Shown piece by piece: positions 9,017 through 17,220 of a stretch of 64,000 bases of DNA. Within the stretch, counting starts at the first letter, position 1. Each line of letters opens with the position of its first letter. The translations under genes were made by a program, and so were the position numbers. Origin of the DNA: Clostridiales bacterium 1_7_47FAA. GTDB taxonomy: Bacteria; Bacillota; Clostridia; Lachnospirales; Lachnospiraceae. The notes under the pieces are model-generated. The model ran no database searches. It had not been told where the DNA came from and saw only the letters and a list, made by a program, of their open reading frames with translations. Where the stretch lies: assembly GCA_000155435.1 (NCBI GenBank), contig DS990260.1, positions 92,606-156,605 of the forward strand, read 5' to 3'.

Positions 9017-9628
9017 TTACGGGGATATGTGCCGCATCAGCGCGGCAATCTGCATCCTTGTCTCTTCCAGGCTTTTATCATTGTCAATGACCGAGTCACA
9101 AAAGGACCGGAACACTTCATCACTGGCCTGATTGTCCATGATGCTTAATGTCTTCTCACGGGTATATCCGCGGCCCGTCTTAAGACGCTCCATGCGGTTC
9201 TCCCTCGATGTATAAACATACCACATTTTGCTGCACTTGTCACGGAATTCTTTTGAAGGGATGGCGGCCTCTATGACCACCCGCCCTTCCCTGGCCTCCC
9301 TGGCCTCCTTCATTGCAGCCTTCCATACAAGGGGATGGGTCAGTTCATCCACCCGTCTCCTCTTTACCGGGTCATGGAAAATGATGTCGGCCATGACGGC
9401 CCGGTCCAGGCTTTTGTCCTCTTTTAAAACAGATGGCCCCAGATAATCCACCACCGCATGGTAGCCCTCCATTCCCGGCTCCATCAGCCCTTTGGCAACC
9501 TGGTCTGCCTGGATTACATGAAATCCATAATCCTTTTGAAGGATATCCAGGATCCTGCTTTTCCCGGAACCTACCCCGCCTGTGATGCCTAAAATGAATT
9601 TATCCCTAACGTTCCCACATTCTTCCAA
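9017..9628 (-). CDS. coaE: Dephospho-CoA kinase
   Basis: 203 residues, normal length. The P-loop GGVGSGKS (17-24), VIQADQVAKGLMEPG and the ATHPLVW-like region (ELTHPLVW) identify CoaE, which phosphorylates dephospho-CoA to finish coenzyme A synthesis. It appears to start at TTG: AAGGAG lies nine bases upstream of TTG-GAA-GAA, and no in-frame ATG occurs before the P-loop. Position directly after polA is common in Clostridia and implies co-transcription. Confidence 0.93.
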   Translation of the reverse strand: MEECGNVRDKFILGITGGVGSGKSRILDILQKDYGFHVIQADQVAKGLMEPGMEGYHAVVDYLGPSVLKEDKSLDRAVMADIIFHDPVKRRRVDELTHPLVWKAAMKEAREAREGRVVIEAAIPSKEFRDKCSKMWYVYTSRENRMERLKTGRGYTREKTLSIMDNQASDEVFRSFCDSVIDNDKSLEETRMQIAALMRHISP

Positions 9629-9665
9629 TTCTGATTGCTCCTTTTACATCCCCGGACATCCCTTT

Positions 9666-12428
9666 TTACTTTGCATCAAACCAGGATCTGCCCACCTCGG
9701 CCTCCACCTCCAGTGAAACCTTGAGTTCAGCCGCATGTTTCATCTTATCCACCAGGATTTCCTTTACCGTCCCAATCTCGTCCTCAGCTGTCTCAATGAG
9801 CAGTTCATCGTGGATCTGGAGCACGATCCTGGACTTTAAGTTCCTGGCCCGCAGTTCACGGTCCACTGCTATCATGGCAATCTTCATGATGTCAGCCGCA
9901 GAGCCTTGGATGGGCGAGTTCATGGCCACCCGCTCGCCGAACTGGCGCTGCATGAAGTTGGCGGACTTAAGCTCGGGAATCGGCCTTCTCCTGCCGTAAA
10001 GGGTGGTCACATATCCCTGTTCCTTGCCCTGGCTTACAAGGCCGTCCAGGAATATCTTTACCCCCGGATAAGTCTCAAAGTATTTATTGATATACTCCAC
10101 TGCCTCTTTTCTGGAAATGCTCAGGTCCTCACTAAGCCCGAATGCGCTGATTCCATAAACAATACCGAAGTTCACGGCCTTGGCATTGCGCCGCTGGAGG
10201 GGCGTGACCTCCCCAAGGGGCACATGGAATACTTCAGAGGCAGTGATGGCATGGATATCCTGGGCGGAACGGTACGCCTCAATCAGGCGTTCATCCCCTG
10301 ACATATGGGCCAGGATACGCAGTTCTATCTGGGAATAGTCCGCATCCACAAACACACAGCCCTCTTTTGGAACGAAAACCTTGCGGATTTCCCGTCCCAG
10401 TTCCATGCGCACAGGGATATTCTGAAGGTTAGGCTCCGTGCTGCTGATCCTTCCAGTGGCGGTGATGGTCTGGTTGAACTTACCGTGGATCCTGCCGTCC
10501 TCACCGATATAGGCGGCCAGGCCCTCCGCATAGGTGGAGTTCAGCTTTGTCAGCTGGCGGTAATCCAGTATCTTCTGGACCACCGGATAATCAGGCGCCA
10601 GCTTATCAAGCACATCCGCTGCCGTGGAATAGCCGGTCTTTGTCTTCTTGCCCCCAGGCATCTTCATGTCCTCAAAGAGGATTTCCCCCAGCTGTTTCGG
10701 GGAGTTGATATTGAATTCCTTTCCCGTGTCGCGGTAAATCTCCTGCTCCAGGTCCACGATGCGCACCTTCAGGCGGTTGCCGTACTCTTCAAGCTCGGCC
10801 CGTTCCACCTTGACGCCTTCCTGTTCCATGTGGTAAAGACTGTAGATCAGTGGCATTTCAATCTCTTTGTATAAAGCGTACATGCCGGTATCCTTGAGCT
10901 GCCGCGTCAGGGGCGCCGCTGCCTTCCATACCGTATAAGCCATATAGCAGGCGCAGGTCACTGCCCTGGCATCTTCATTCCAAAGGGCGTCCCCCAGATC
11001 CGCCTTGGCCAGCAGATCTGCCCTGGACGGCACGGTCAGGCCCAGGTAATCCCTTGCCAGGTCATCATACCCATAGGTGTCCTTAAGGGGATTTAAGAGG
11101 TATCCGGCCACCCCGCCGTCATATACCGGAGCGGTATCCCCTGTTTCCAGATAAGGCAGCATTTCCTTAAGGTTCAGCACCCATACCTCATGGCTGGAGC
11201 CAGGCTTTAAGGCGCACAGGGCTTTCACCTGCCGGATCAGGAACTCCCCGGACAGCTTCTCTCCGGCCGCCATACAATAGATATCCTCTTCCCCCAGGCA
11301 CAGGGCCAGTCCGGTAACCGGATTCAGGCCGGATTTTGCCTTCTTGCCTGCCTTTACCTCCCCGTTTTCATCAAAACTGAAGGACAACTGTTCTGCCGCC
11401 TCCGGCTTTGCCGCCTTGGCGCCTGCCTGGGTTCCTATAATAAGCTGAAGTCCTGTCACGCCACTGGCAGCCGCCCTGGCAAACACGTCCGCAGCAGACG
11501 TTTCATCCCGGATAAGGGTAAAATGGTCTTCCAGGCTGGAAGCGGACACATCCCCCATGGCGGAGGCGTCAAAGCGGGAAAGGATGGACTTGAATTCCAG
11601 ACGCTTCATGTACTGGTACGCTTCCGGCGTATAAAGATTGTCAATCCTGGTATCCTCATAGTTAAATTCCACCGGACAGTCCGTGCATATGGTGGCCAGT
11701 TCCTTGCTCATACGGGCCATGTCGTAATGCTCCTCAAGGGCTTTCCTGGCCCTGGGAGGCTTAATCTCATCCAGGTGGGCATAGGCGTTCTCAATGCTTT
11801 TGTAGGCAGCAATCAGGCTGGTGGCCGTCTTTTCACCAATGGAGGGAACGCCCGGTATATTGTCCGAGGAATCCCCCATCAGGGCCTTTACGTCAATGAA
11901 TTCCGTGGGTGTCACCTGGTATTCCCGTTCCACGTCCGCAGGATAATAATCCTTGACCTCGGTCCCTCCCCTGCTGGTTTTGGGGATGCGGATCTTAATG
12001 TGTTCATCCGACAGCTGGAGCAGGTCCCGGTCACCGGAGACCACCGATACGTCGATGCCCTGTGACTGGCTTTTCCTGGCAACCGTGCCCAGTATATCGT
12101 CCGCCTCATATCCTGCAAGGGTCAGGATCGGCACGCCCATGGCTGTCAGGACCTCCTTCATCAGGTCCACCTGCTGGTGGAGTTCCTCCGGCATGGGTTT
12201 CCTGGTGCCCTTATAGGCATCGTACATCTTATGCCGGAAGGTGGGTTCCTTAAGGTCAAAGGCAACCGCCAGATGGTCTGCCTTTTCCTCCTCCAGGATT
12301 TTAAACATGATATTTAAAAAACCGTACACCGCGTTGGTATGAAGGCCCTCCGAATTGGTCAGGTCCGGTACCCCGTAAAATGCCCGGTTAAGAATACTGT
12401 GTCCGTCGATTAAAACTAATTTATCCAT
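9666..12428 (-). CDS. polA: DNA polymerase I
   Basis: 920 residues. The N-terminal 5'-3' exonuclease/FEN domain (1-290; MDKLVLIDGHSILNRAFYG, LMGDSSDNIPGVPSIG) is followed by a degenerate 3'-5' exonuclease region and a family A polymerase domain with motif A (DADYSQIELR), motif B (RRNAKAVNFGIVYG) and motif C (QIHDELLIE). The proofreading acidic motif is absent: where a DTET-like sequence would be expected the protein reads LQLIIG, as in Bacillus enzymes. It fills gaps in repair and removes Okazaki primers. AAAGGACT lies before the ATG. It lies 18 bases after the zf-HC2 gene. Confidence 0.97.
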   Translation of the reverse strand: MDKLVLIDGHSILNRAFYGVPDLTNSEGLHTNAVYGFLNIMFKILEEEKADHLAVAFDLKEPTFRHKMYDAYKGTRKPMPEELHQQVDLMKEVLTAMGVPILTLAGYEADDILGTVARKSQSQGIDVSVVSGDRDLLQLSDEHIKIRIPKTSRGGTEVKDYYPADVEREYQVTPTEFIDVKALMGDSSDNIPGVPSIGEKTATSLIAAYKSIENAYAHLDEIKPPRARKALEEHYDMARMSKELATICTDCPVEFNYEDTRIDNLYTPEAYQYMKRLEFKSILSRFDASAMGDVSASSLEDHFTLIRDETSAADVFARAAASGVTGLQLIIGTQAGAKAAKPEAAEQLSFSFDENGEVKAGKKAKSGLNPVTGLALCLGEEDIYCMAAGEKLSGEFLIRQVKALCALKPGSSHEVWVLNLKEMLPYLETGDTAPVYDGGVAGYLLNPLKDTYGYDDLARDYLGLTVPSRADLLAKADLGDALWNEDARAVTCACYMAYTVWKAAAPLTRQLKDTGMYALYKEIEMPLIYSLYHMEQEGVKVERAELEEYGNRLKVRIVDLEQEIYRDTGKEFNINSPKQLGEILFEDMKMPGGKKTKTGYSTAADVLDKLAPDYPVVQKILDYRQLTKLNSTYAEGLAAYIGEDGRIHGKFNQTITATGRISSTEPNLQNIPVRMELGREIRKVFVPKEGCVFVDADYSQIELRILAHMSGDERLIEAYRSAQDIHAITASEVFHVPLGEVTPLQRRNAKAVNFGIVYGISAFGLSEDLSISRKEAVEYINKYFETYPGVKIFLDGLVSQGKEQGYVTTLYGRRRPIPELKSANFMQRQFGERVAMNSPIQGSAADIMKIAMIAVDRELRARNLKSRIVLQIHDELLIETAEDEIGTVKEILVDKMKHAAELKVSLEVEAEVGRSWFDAK

Positions 12429-12446
12429 CCTTTGATAGTCCTTTCT

Positions 12447-12800
12447 CTATAATCCCAAAAAGCCGCTTTGCCCCCACATCCTGAACTGGAGCACCAATAT
12501 CATGAGAAGCGCCCAGAAACACAGGGTATTCACTGCATATCTGGCTGTCTTAAGGAGCATAAGTGTATGGATACGCTGCCTGGACAGCTCCAGCGCGGTC
12601 TCCAGGGCGCCCTTGATATTATAGGTCCCGGTCCCTTCATCCAGCTGCCGTATGCCCACGTCCACCGTGAAATAAATCTCCAGCTCTTCCCGGCATTCCC
12701 CGCACCCTTCAATGTGCTTCAGGAATTCCTCCAACTCTTCATCCGTAATGCTGCCGTTGATATAAGGCATTACCAGACGTTCCGCTTCCCTGCAGGTCAC
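12447..12800 (-). CDS. zf-HC2 (putative anti-sigma-like) membrane protein
   Basis: 117 residues from a GTG start supported by AGGAGG; a longer ATG-started frame would place this site inside the gene. The N-terminus has a zinc-finger anti-sigma pattern (Cys3, then HIEGCGEC), and the C-terminus one hydrophobic segment (YAVNTLCFWALLMILVLQF), giving a cytosolic zinc finger anchored to the membrane. Anti-sigma factors of this type bind ECF sigma factors, but none is encoded nearby. It directly precedes polA by 18 bases. Function is inferred from the motif only. Confidence 0.7.
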   Translation of the reverse strand: MTCREAERLVMPYINGSITDEELEEFLKHIEGCGECREELEIYFTVDVGIRQLDEGTGTYNIKGALETALELSRQRIHTLMLLKTARYAVNTLCFWALLMILVLQFRMWGQSGFLGL

Positions 12801-12902
12801 AGCCGCACCTCCTGTCTGTCCCAATCATCAAATCTTCTTACATCATACAATAAATCATTTGCTTTTTCAACAAAACATATGCACCGTCGGGCACCTATAA
12901 AA

Positions 12903-12945
12903 GAAAAAGTCCCAAAAGTGACGCAAACACGTCAATTCTGAGACT
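12903..12945 (-). terminator. Terminator of tRNA-Leu
   Basis: Minus-strand imperfect hairpin (AAGTCTCAGAATTGACG paired with CGTCACTTTTGGGACTT) followed by TTTTTCTTTT, just downstream of tRNA-Leu. Confidence 0.7.
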
Positions 12946-12965
12946 TCTCCCTGCCAAGGGTGTAG

Positions 12966-13048
12966 TGCCGGCAGTGGGACTTGAACCCACACGATGTCGC
13001 CATCAACGGATTTTGAGTCCGCCTCGTCTGCCATTCCGACATGCCGGC
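12966..13048 (-). tRNA. tRNA-Leu (anticodon CAA)
   Basis: 83 nt cloverleaf read on the minus strand: acceptor GCCGGCA/TGCCGGC, T arm GTGGGTTCAAGTCCCAC, a long variable arm as expected for leucine, and anticodon loop CTCAAAA giving CAA (reads UUG). Discriminator A; CCA is not encoded. Confidence 0.95.
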
Positions 13049-13147
13049 TTATCTTAGCAACGTTGATTATTTTATCACAGGATGGGGACTTTGGCAAGTA
13101 TTTTTTGCATATAATGTATAACAGATAAACGATCTTCTGGAGCCTAT

Positions 13148-13681
13148 ATGCAGACCATATCCCCTGACACCTTAAGCAACATCCTGTATTATAAAGATAT
13201 CCCTGTTTTCAGATATACCATCCGCTACCCTGTCTTTACCTCTGACTGCAGCCAGACAGCGGCAGCACTTATCAACGGATATTATGCGGACCTTGCCGCA
13301 GGGAAGGAGGATTATTGCCGTACCGTACTCTATCCCCAGGCCGTGGAAGCCGCCCGCTATATCCCGGACAATCATCCGGCCTTTGAGATGTACGGGTTCA
13401 CGTCAGACTATACGGTGACATTTAACTCTGGCTGTATTAGCAGCTTATACAGGGATGAATCCACCTATATGGGCGGGGCACACGGTTCAGTCATGCGTTA
13501 TTCCGATACATGGGATTTTACATCCGGAAAGCGGCTGCAGCTGGAAGATTTCCATCCCGGGAACTTCTTCTTAGTGCCGGACGGTATCATTATCTATTAC
13601 CAGCAGTACGATATTGCTCCCTATGCGGCGGGTATCCCTGAATTCCTCATTCCATTCAGCCAGCACGGTCCCAGGCCATAA
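13148..13681 (+). CDS. DUF3298/DUF4163 (RsiV-like) protein, probably internally shortened
   Basis: 177 residues. The N-terminal half (residues 20-135) matches the PdaC/RsiV-like DUF4163 plus DUF3298 fold with the conserved GGAHG (109-113) and TGKRL-type turn. After DFHPG at residue 138 it passes straight into FFLVPDGIIIYYQQYDIAPY, which in relatives I know is normally preceded by about 45-50 more residues. An in-frame internal deletion is therefore likely. There is no signal peptide or membrane segment. GGAG lies before the ATG. Function unknown; relatives bind lysozyme or act on peptidoglycan. Confidence 0.75.
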   Translation: MQTISPDTLSNILYYKDIPVFRYTIRYPVFTSDCSQTAAALINGYYADLAAGKEDYCRTVLYPQAVEAARYIPDNHPAFEMYGFTSDYTVTFNSGCISSLYRDESTYMGGAHGSVMRYSDTWDFTSGKRLQLEDFHPGNFFLVPDGIIIYYQQYDIAPYAAGIPEFLIPFSQHGPRP

Positions 13682-13699
13682 AGCTTCCGGCTGCCGGAA
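13681..13699. terminator. Bidirectional hairpin between convergent genes
   Basis: GCTTCCGG/CCGGAAGC stem with a three-base loop between the DUF3298 gene and the cell-wall hydrolase gene. There is no proper T-run, so it is a weak terminator candidate. Confidence 0.4.
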
Positions 13700-13703
13700 G
13701 CAG

Positions 13704-14345
13704 TCAGTAACAATAGCAGTGGTATCTGGTCCTTATATATACCCCGCTGCCCTGCCTGCCTCCTGACTGCCATACCACATTGCCGGGCAGGACGCTTCCG
13801 TGTTCCAGTAAATACCGGGCATTGGCCCAGTTCTGCGGCGTTGGCTCCCTGTAATAGTTCCCATCCCAGGTACATGCATACTGCCCGCGCTGGAACACCA
13901 CTGCGCTTACCGAATCAGGAAATGACGGGTGGCTGACCCGGTTAAGGACAACAGAACCCACGTAAAGCTGCTCATCATCCGGGTAGGACTGTGCCTCACC
14001 ACAGATTACATGGGCTAAAATATATAAATCATCCTGTGTGTAGGAGGATAATCTGGCGCCTGCAGGCGCCTGGGCCTGGGCTGCCTCCATGATGTTCCTG
14101 CTCATGGAAAATGTTCCTGCGCCCAGCTGCCAAAAGGAAGCATCCCCGGCGCTGCCTTCATCCATCCTCCCTGTCTTCAGCACATCCACCACACGGTGGA
14201 TATCCTCTGTTACTGCCATGGCCTGTACTGACAGCGCTGTTCCATTTTCTGTCCGGCCGTCCATATATTCCTCTGCATATACTGCACAGGGAACCGCCAA
14301 AGAAAGGATAAAGGCTGCCATACCGGATATCAATATTTTTTTCAT
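13704..14345 (-). CDS. Secreted SleB-like cell wall hydrolase (Hydrolase_2)
   Basis: 213 residues: signal peptide (MKKILISGMAAFILSLAVP, cleavage near residue 24), a poorly conserved middle, and a C-terminal hydrolase domain starting at DLYILAHVICGEAQ with the putative catalytic Glu in CGEAQ, followed by VGSVVLNRVSHPSFP. The family contains the spore cortex-lytic enzymes SleB and CwlJ, which cleave muramic-delta-lactam peptidoglycan during germination; other members act in vegetative wall remodelling. AAGGAG precedes the ATG. No ypeB partner is adjacent, so a germination role is possible but unproven. Confidence 0.85.
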   Translation of the reverse strand: MKKILISGMAAFILSLAVPCAVYAEEYMDGRTENGTALSVQAMAVTEDIHRVVDVLKTGRMDEGSAGDASFWQLGAGTFSMSRNIMEAAQAQAPAGARLSSYTQDDLYILAHVICGEAQSYPDDEQLYVGSVVLNRVSHPSFPDSVSAVVFQRGQYACTWDGNYYREPTPQNWANARYLLEHGSVLPGNVVWQSGGRQGSGVYIRTRYHCYCY

Positions 14346-14474
14346 GTAAACTCCTTATATTTTGTATACAGATTTCCATTTTCTGCTTTTCTTTATATTT
14401 TATCCCAAAATACAGAAGTCTAAACATGACCATATATGGATAGGAATGACCGTATATGGCGGAACCTGTATGGA

Positions 14475-14511
14475 TAAAAAAAGAGACAAAGCCATGAACG
14501 GTTTTGTCTCT
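14475..14511 (-). terminator. Terminator of the 14553-14876 gene
   Basis: Minus-strand stem GAGACAAAACC / GGCTTTGTCTC followed by a run of T residues (complement of 14476-14482). Confidence 0.8.
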
Positions 14512-14552
14512 CTTGCCATATCCTGCCATTATATGATGATATGGTTCCGGTT

Positions 14553-14876
14553 CTATTTTAATCCAAGTATCTGGTCTGCATCCGGTTTGATCTTATTCCA
14601 GGCAGCAGTCAGTGCTTCCCTTAATCTGTCCTCGCCTGCAAATTCCATCTGCTTTTTCAGAATATACATTTCCCGCTCTTTTGGCGGCATCTGATAATAT
14701 TCATCGTCATCGCAATATGTATCACTGAGAAAATTATACTTGTTCACCATAAGCTTCTTATACGCTATCTCCGCAATGCTCCACCGCTTTGTATGTTCAC
14801 CGCTGAGCACATCAAAGTCCACAAAAATAATGATATCCAAATTGTTATTACGGTATTTTAAGGCTTCTATTCTCAT
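14553..14876 (-). CDS. Hypothetical protein
   Basis: 107 residues, not recognised. It is rich in charged and aromatic residues, with no signal peptide or membrane span; hydrophobic strand IIIFVDFDVL near residue 15 and a helical C-terminus (REMYILKKQMEFAGEDRLREAL region). Supported as a gene by GGAGGG before the ATG and a good terminator after the stop. It is AT-richer than its neighbours, which may indicate transfer. It stands alone between the cell-wall hydrolase and a divergent membrane protein gene. Confidence 0.65.
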   Translation of the reverse strand: MRIEALKYRNNNLDIIIFVDFDVLSGEHTKRWSIAEIAYKKLMVNKYNFLSDTYCDDDEYYQMPPKEREMYILKKQMEFAGEDRLREALTAAWNKIKPDADQILGLK

Positions 14877-15027
14877 AATCCCTCCGCTTTATTCCTCTGT
14901 GCGACTCTTTCATTATAGCAAAGTTACATCCATAAAACCATAGGATTTTATTTCTCTAAAGAAAAGTGGTGAAATTTTTGTAGATTTGTGATAGAATAAG
15001 AACATACATTCGGCGGGAGGGGTAATA

Positions 15028-15384
15028 ATGGAACTACAGCCAATCTGGTTCATCATTCCACTTATATTATTAGGCGGGATTGTCTATTCGGTTGTACGCG
15101 GCTACATAAAGGGCTGCGTTCTGGCCGTTATTTCCATACTCACATCGCTGTGTAACCTTCTTTATTATATAGCTGGTTTCTTCCTGCACAGGCCCATGGA
15201 TTACCTGCCTTATCTGGCTGTCATTCCATTTTTAGGCTTTTCTTTTATTGTCTGGCTGTTAATTGGCGGTATCTGTGCATTCAGACAGTGGCCGCGGCGG
15301 CCGTCTGTGTCCATATGCCTGATTGTCAATATATTCCTGATCCTTACCTGGAACCTACTGGTTTATACGTCCTATTTCCTGTGA
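15028..15384 (+). CDS. Small integral membrane protein, unknown function
   Basis: 118 residues with four likely transmembrane helices (about 6-23, 33-53, 60-81 and 95-115) joined by short basic loops. No family recognised. GGAGGGG lies six bases before the ATG. Its 3' end overlaps, on the opposite strand, the last 13 bases of a 29-codon gene at 15372-15461, so the two transcripts are convergent and overlap. Confidence 0.6.
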   Translation: MELQPIWFIIPLILLGGIVYSVVRGYIKGCVLAVISILTSLCNLLYYIAGFFLHRPMDYLPYLAVIPFLGFSFIVWLLIGGICAFRQWPRRPSVSICLIVNIFLILTWNLLVYTSYFL

Positions 15385-15461
15385 TGCCTGTCCCATATGC
15401 CTGCATACAGAAGACCTGCGGCAATGACAGCAATTACAATGATTCCCTTCAGTTCTTCCAT
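15372..15461 (-). CDS. 29-residue membrane peptide
   Basis: Short frame starting ATG-GAA-GAA with GAGGGAG six bases upstream. The product has one hydrophobic helix (IIVIAVIAAGLLYAGIW) between an acidic start and a basic end (RHHRK), the layout of small membrane peptides and of type I toxins. It lies 53 bases downstream of another small frame (15515-15673) on the same strand. Function is unknown; start signal and sequence bias support expression, but conservation was not tested. Confidence 0.45.
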   Translation of the reverse strand: MEELKGIIVIAVIAAGLLYAGIWDRHHRK

Positions 15462-15514
15462 GGTATCTCCCTCTCTTGATATTGCATGCGGATTTCCTCA
15501 ATATTATACCACAT

Positions 15515-15673
15515 TCATACCGCACAGTCACTTACATATTGATGTATCAGCATTGCCTTTCTTTCCCCCAGTATATTAACCAGCTCCGTCAATGTCAGCA
15601 GGCCCTCAACGTATATCCATGCAAGCCTGGCTGCCTCTCCCCCTACTTCTGCCACTAATTCCAATTGTGTCAT
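15515..15673 (-). CDS. 52-residue small protein
   Basis: Frame of 53 codons with AGAGGGGG just before the ATG. The product begins MTQLELVAEVGGEAARLAWI and is amphipathic and predicted helical, with no membrane span. It is followed after 53 bases by the 29-codon membrane peptide gene, so the pair may be translated from one mRNA. No family recognised; the strong ribosome-binding site and compact arrangement are the evidence. Confidence 0.5.
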   Translation of the reverse strand: MTQLELVAEVGGEAARLAWIYVEGLLTLTELVNILGERKAMLIHQYVSDCAV

Positions 15674-15780
15674 GTTTCCCCCTCTTTCAACATGTTTTCC
15701 CCAGCCAATATAAATGCCGGCCTAATATTATATTCAATGACACAAAGAAAGATTCCATGAAAGTAAACGGAAAATGGTAA

Positions 15781-15876
15781 AATTAAAATGACCAGTCGGG
15801 GAACTGGTCATTTTAGGAGAAGGTATTTCGTTTCTTATGGGGTGTAGCAAAAACTATATAATGTATTGGGGGGGTT
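15781..15876 (-). ncRNA. Candidate small RNA with C-rich loop (or 3' end of the R2K operon)
   Basis: On the minus strand a perfect TATAAT (15883-15888, within CTATTATAATAG) is followed by about 95 bases containing a seven-C run and ending in a perfect 12-bp hairpin (AAAATGACCAGT/ACTGGTCATTTT, 15785-15814) with a T-rich tail. No coding frame fits. The -35 is poor (ACTTTT at 17-bp spacing), so an independent RNA is only a proposal; the hairpin may simply terminate the operon ending at 15990. Confidence 0.4.
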
Positions 15877-15989
15877 ACGTCTATTATAATAGCACAGGCT
15901 TTAAAAAAAGTGTGCACAAACTTTAGGATGGATGAAAAATAATTTTATGCACTTTGCAGGTATGGATGATGTATCAAACGCCTGTGGAA

Positions 15990-16841
15990 CTACCCGCGGT
16001 TCACTATCCCCTCATAGAATGGAAATACCAGCTGATTCGGAGACAGGCCTGATACCTGCCCATCCCCTGTTTCTATGATTGTCCATGAACCATCTTCCAG
16101 TTCTGCAAAGTCCACTGTATAGAAATGGCTGTTCAATCCGGTGAACTGACGGACCAGGGACATGGGCACCCTGGGCCGTGAAGCGTCCTGGTTGGAGTTG
16201 GCTGTTACAGACAGCACATTCCCATCCAGGATAAATGCCCTGTATTCATTGGTCCTGCCCTGTACCTTTGCAAGATCCACATATTCCTTTATCACAATCC
16301 CGCCGTCAAAAAGACTTCCTCTCAGGTTTTTAAAACGCTCCAGATATCCATCCAGCTGCTGGTCCGTATAGCTGGCATCAAAATACGCGGGAAAGTCAGA
16401 CCCTTTCACTGACTTGACATAATCCTTTATCAGAAAACGTCCATACTGCTTCCTTATCTCCTGCCAGTCTACCGGTTCATCCTGCCTGAAAACAGTCATC
16501 CTCGGCGTACTCCCCTTTATATATGGGTAAACATTGGGAAATTCATGACAGAGCCTGTACTCTTCCGGTGAATTAACCAGCCTGACATCCTGTTCCAGCA
16601 GGGTGTCATAAAGGTAGCCGTACTGATCTGGTTTAAGCATCCAGCCCCGGTAAATACAGGGGCCAGGCTTAAGGTCCACAGGATAAAACTTAAACCGGCC
16701 GGTTACCGCAAATTCATCATAATTATAAAAAACAGCCATTAAATCAGGGAAGCGGACTGCTTCCCTATATTCATATTCATAATCCGGATCCGGCTTCCTT
16801 ATATTAAAATAATCAGACGGATATAAAATAAGTGTCCTCAT
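15990..16841 (-). CDS. ATP-grasp enzyme, R2K clade (DUF4343-like)
   Basis: 283 residues. C-terminal ATP-grasp core: GRFLIKDYVKS (nucleotide-binding Lys139), IVIKEYVDL (Lys185-Glu186), NEYRAF (Glu199, Arg201) and the metal-binding IIETGDGQVSG (Glu257 to Gly265), which is the signature of the R2K clade. Enzymes of this fold join a carboxylate to an amine or thiol; R2K members have been proposed to modify proteins or RNA, often in phage and conflict settings. GAGGAAAAGC precedes the ATG. It is the third gene of an operon with two small proteins behind a LexA-box promoter at 17565-17617, suggesting induction on DNA damage. Substrate unknown. Confidence 0.75.
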   Translation of the reverse strand: MRTLILYPSDYFNIRKPDPDYEYEYREAVRFPDLMAVFYNYDEFAVTGRFKFYPVDLKPGPCIYRGWMLKPDQYGYLYDTLLEQDVRLVNSPEEYRLCHEFPNVYPYIKGSTPRMTVFRQDEPVDWQEIRKQYGRFLIKDYVKSVKGSDFPAYFDASYTDQQLDGYLERFKNLRGSLFDGGIVIKEYVDLAKVQGRTNEYRAFILDGNVLSVTANSNQDASRPRVPMSLVRQFTGLNSHFYTVDFAELEDGSWTIIETGDGQVSGLSPNQLVFPFYEGIVNRG

Positions 16842-16935
16842 CGCTTTTCCTCACACATGACCTGGGGCCTGTTTAAAAATTCATTCCCTGGTATCCTAAT
16901 CTTACCACGTCAGGTCAGGACATACAATATGGCAC

Positions 16936-17175
16936 CTAAAAATGAAAGGAATATCCGCACGGACACTCTATCTCTCCCTTATTGTAAATCTCCCCCTTTA
17001 TCCTTCTGATATGCGCCCGGCTGCCGCACACCGGACACACGAAATCAGCTTCGCCGAATCCGTCCGTGGGCTGCAGCGCCACCAGCGAGGCACGGATAAA
17101 ATGATATAAATTGTCAAAGCTGATGTCCCCGCCCGCCCCGGGGCATCCGGCAGTCCCTCCCGTGTAGTTTCCCAT
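16936..17175 (-). CDS. Small zinc-ribbon-like protein
   Basis: 79 residues, family not recognised. The C-terminal half has FVCPVCGSRAHIRRIK and ECPCGYSF, i.e. Cys47-x2-Cys50 and Cys71-x-Cys73, a probable zinc ribbon. The N-terminal part is Gly-rich followed by a short helix. GGAGGAAGACAG precedes the ATG. It lies 45 bases after the 80-residue gene and 94 bases before the R2K ATP-grasp gene without a terminator, so it should be co-transcribed with both. A small zinc ribbon could be an adaptor or the modified substrate; that is inference. Confidence 0.6.
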   Translation of the reverse strand: MGNYTGGTAGCPGAGGDISFDNLYHFIRASLVALQPTDGFGEADFVCPVCGSRAHIRRIKGEIYNKGEIECPCGYSFHF

Positions 17176-17220
17176 CTGTCTTCCTCCATGATAATCAGTT
17201 TTCTGCCATGATACTATATA

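Noticed and set aside
14346-14529. Extension of the SleB-like gene to an upstream start
   Set aside because: It would bury the signal peptide inside the protein; the inner ATG has AAGGAG and starts the signal sequence.
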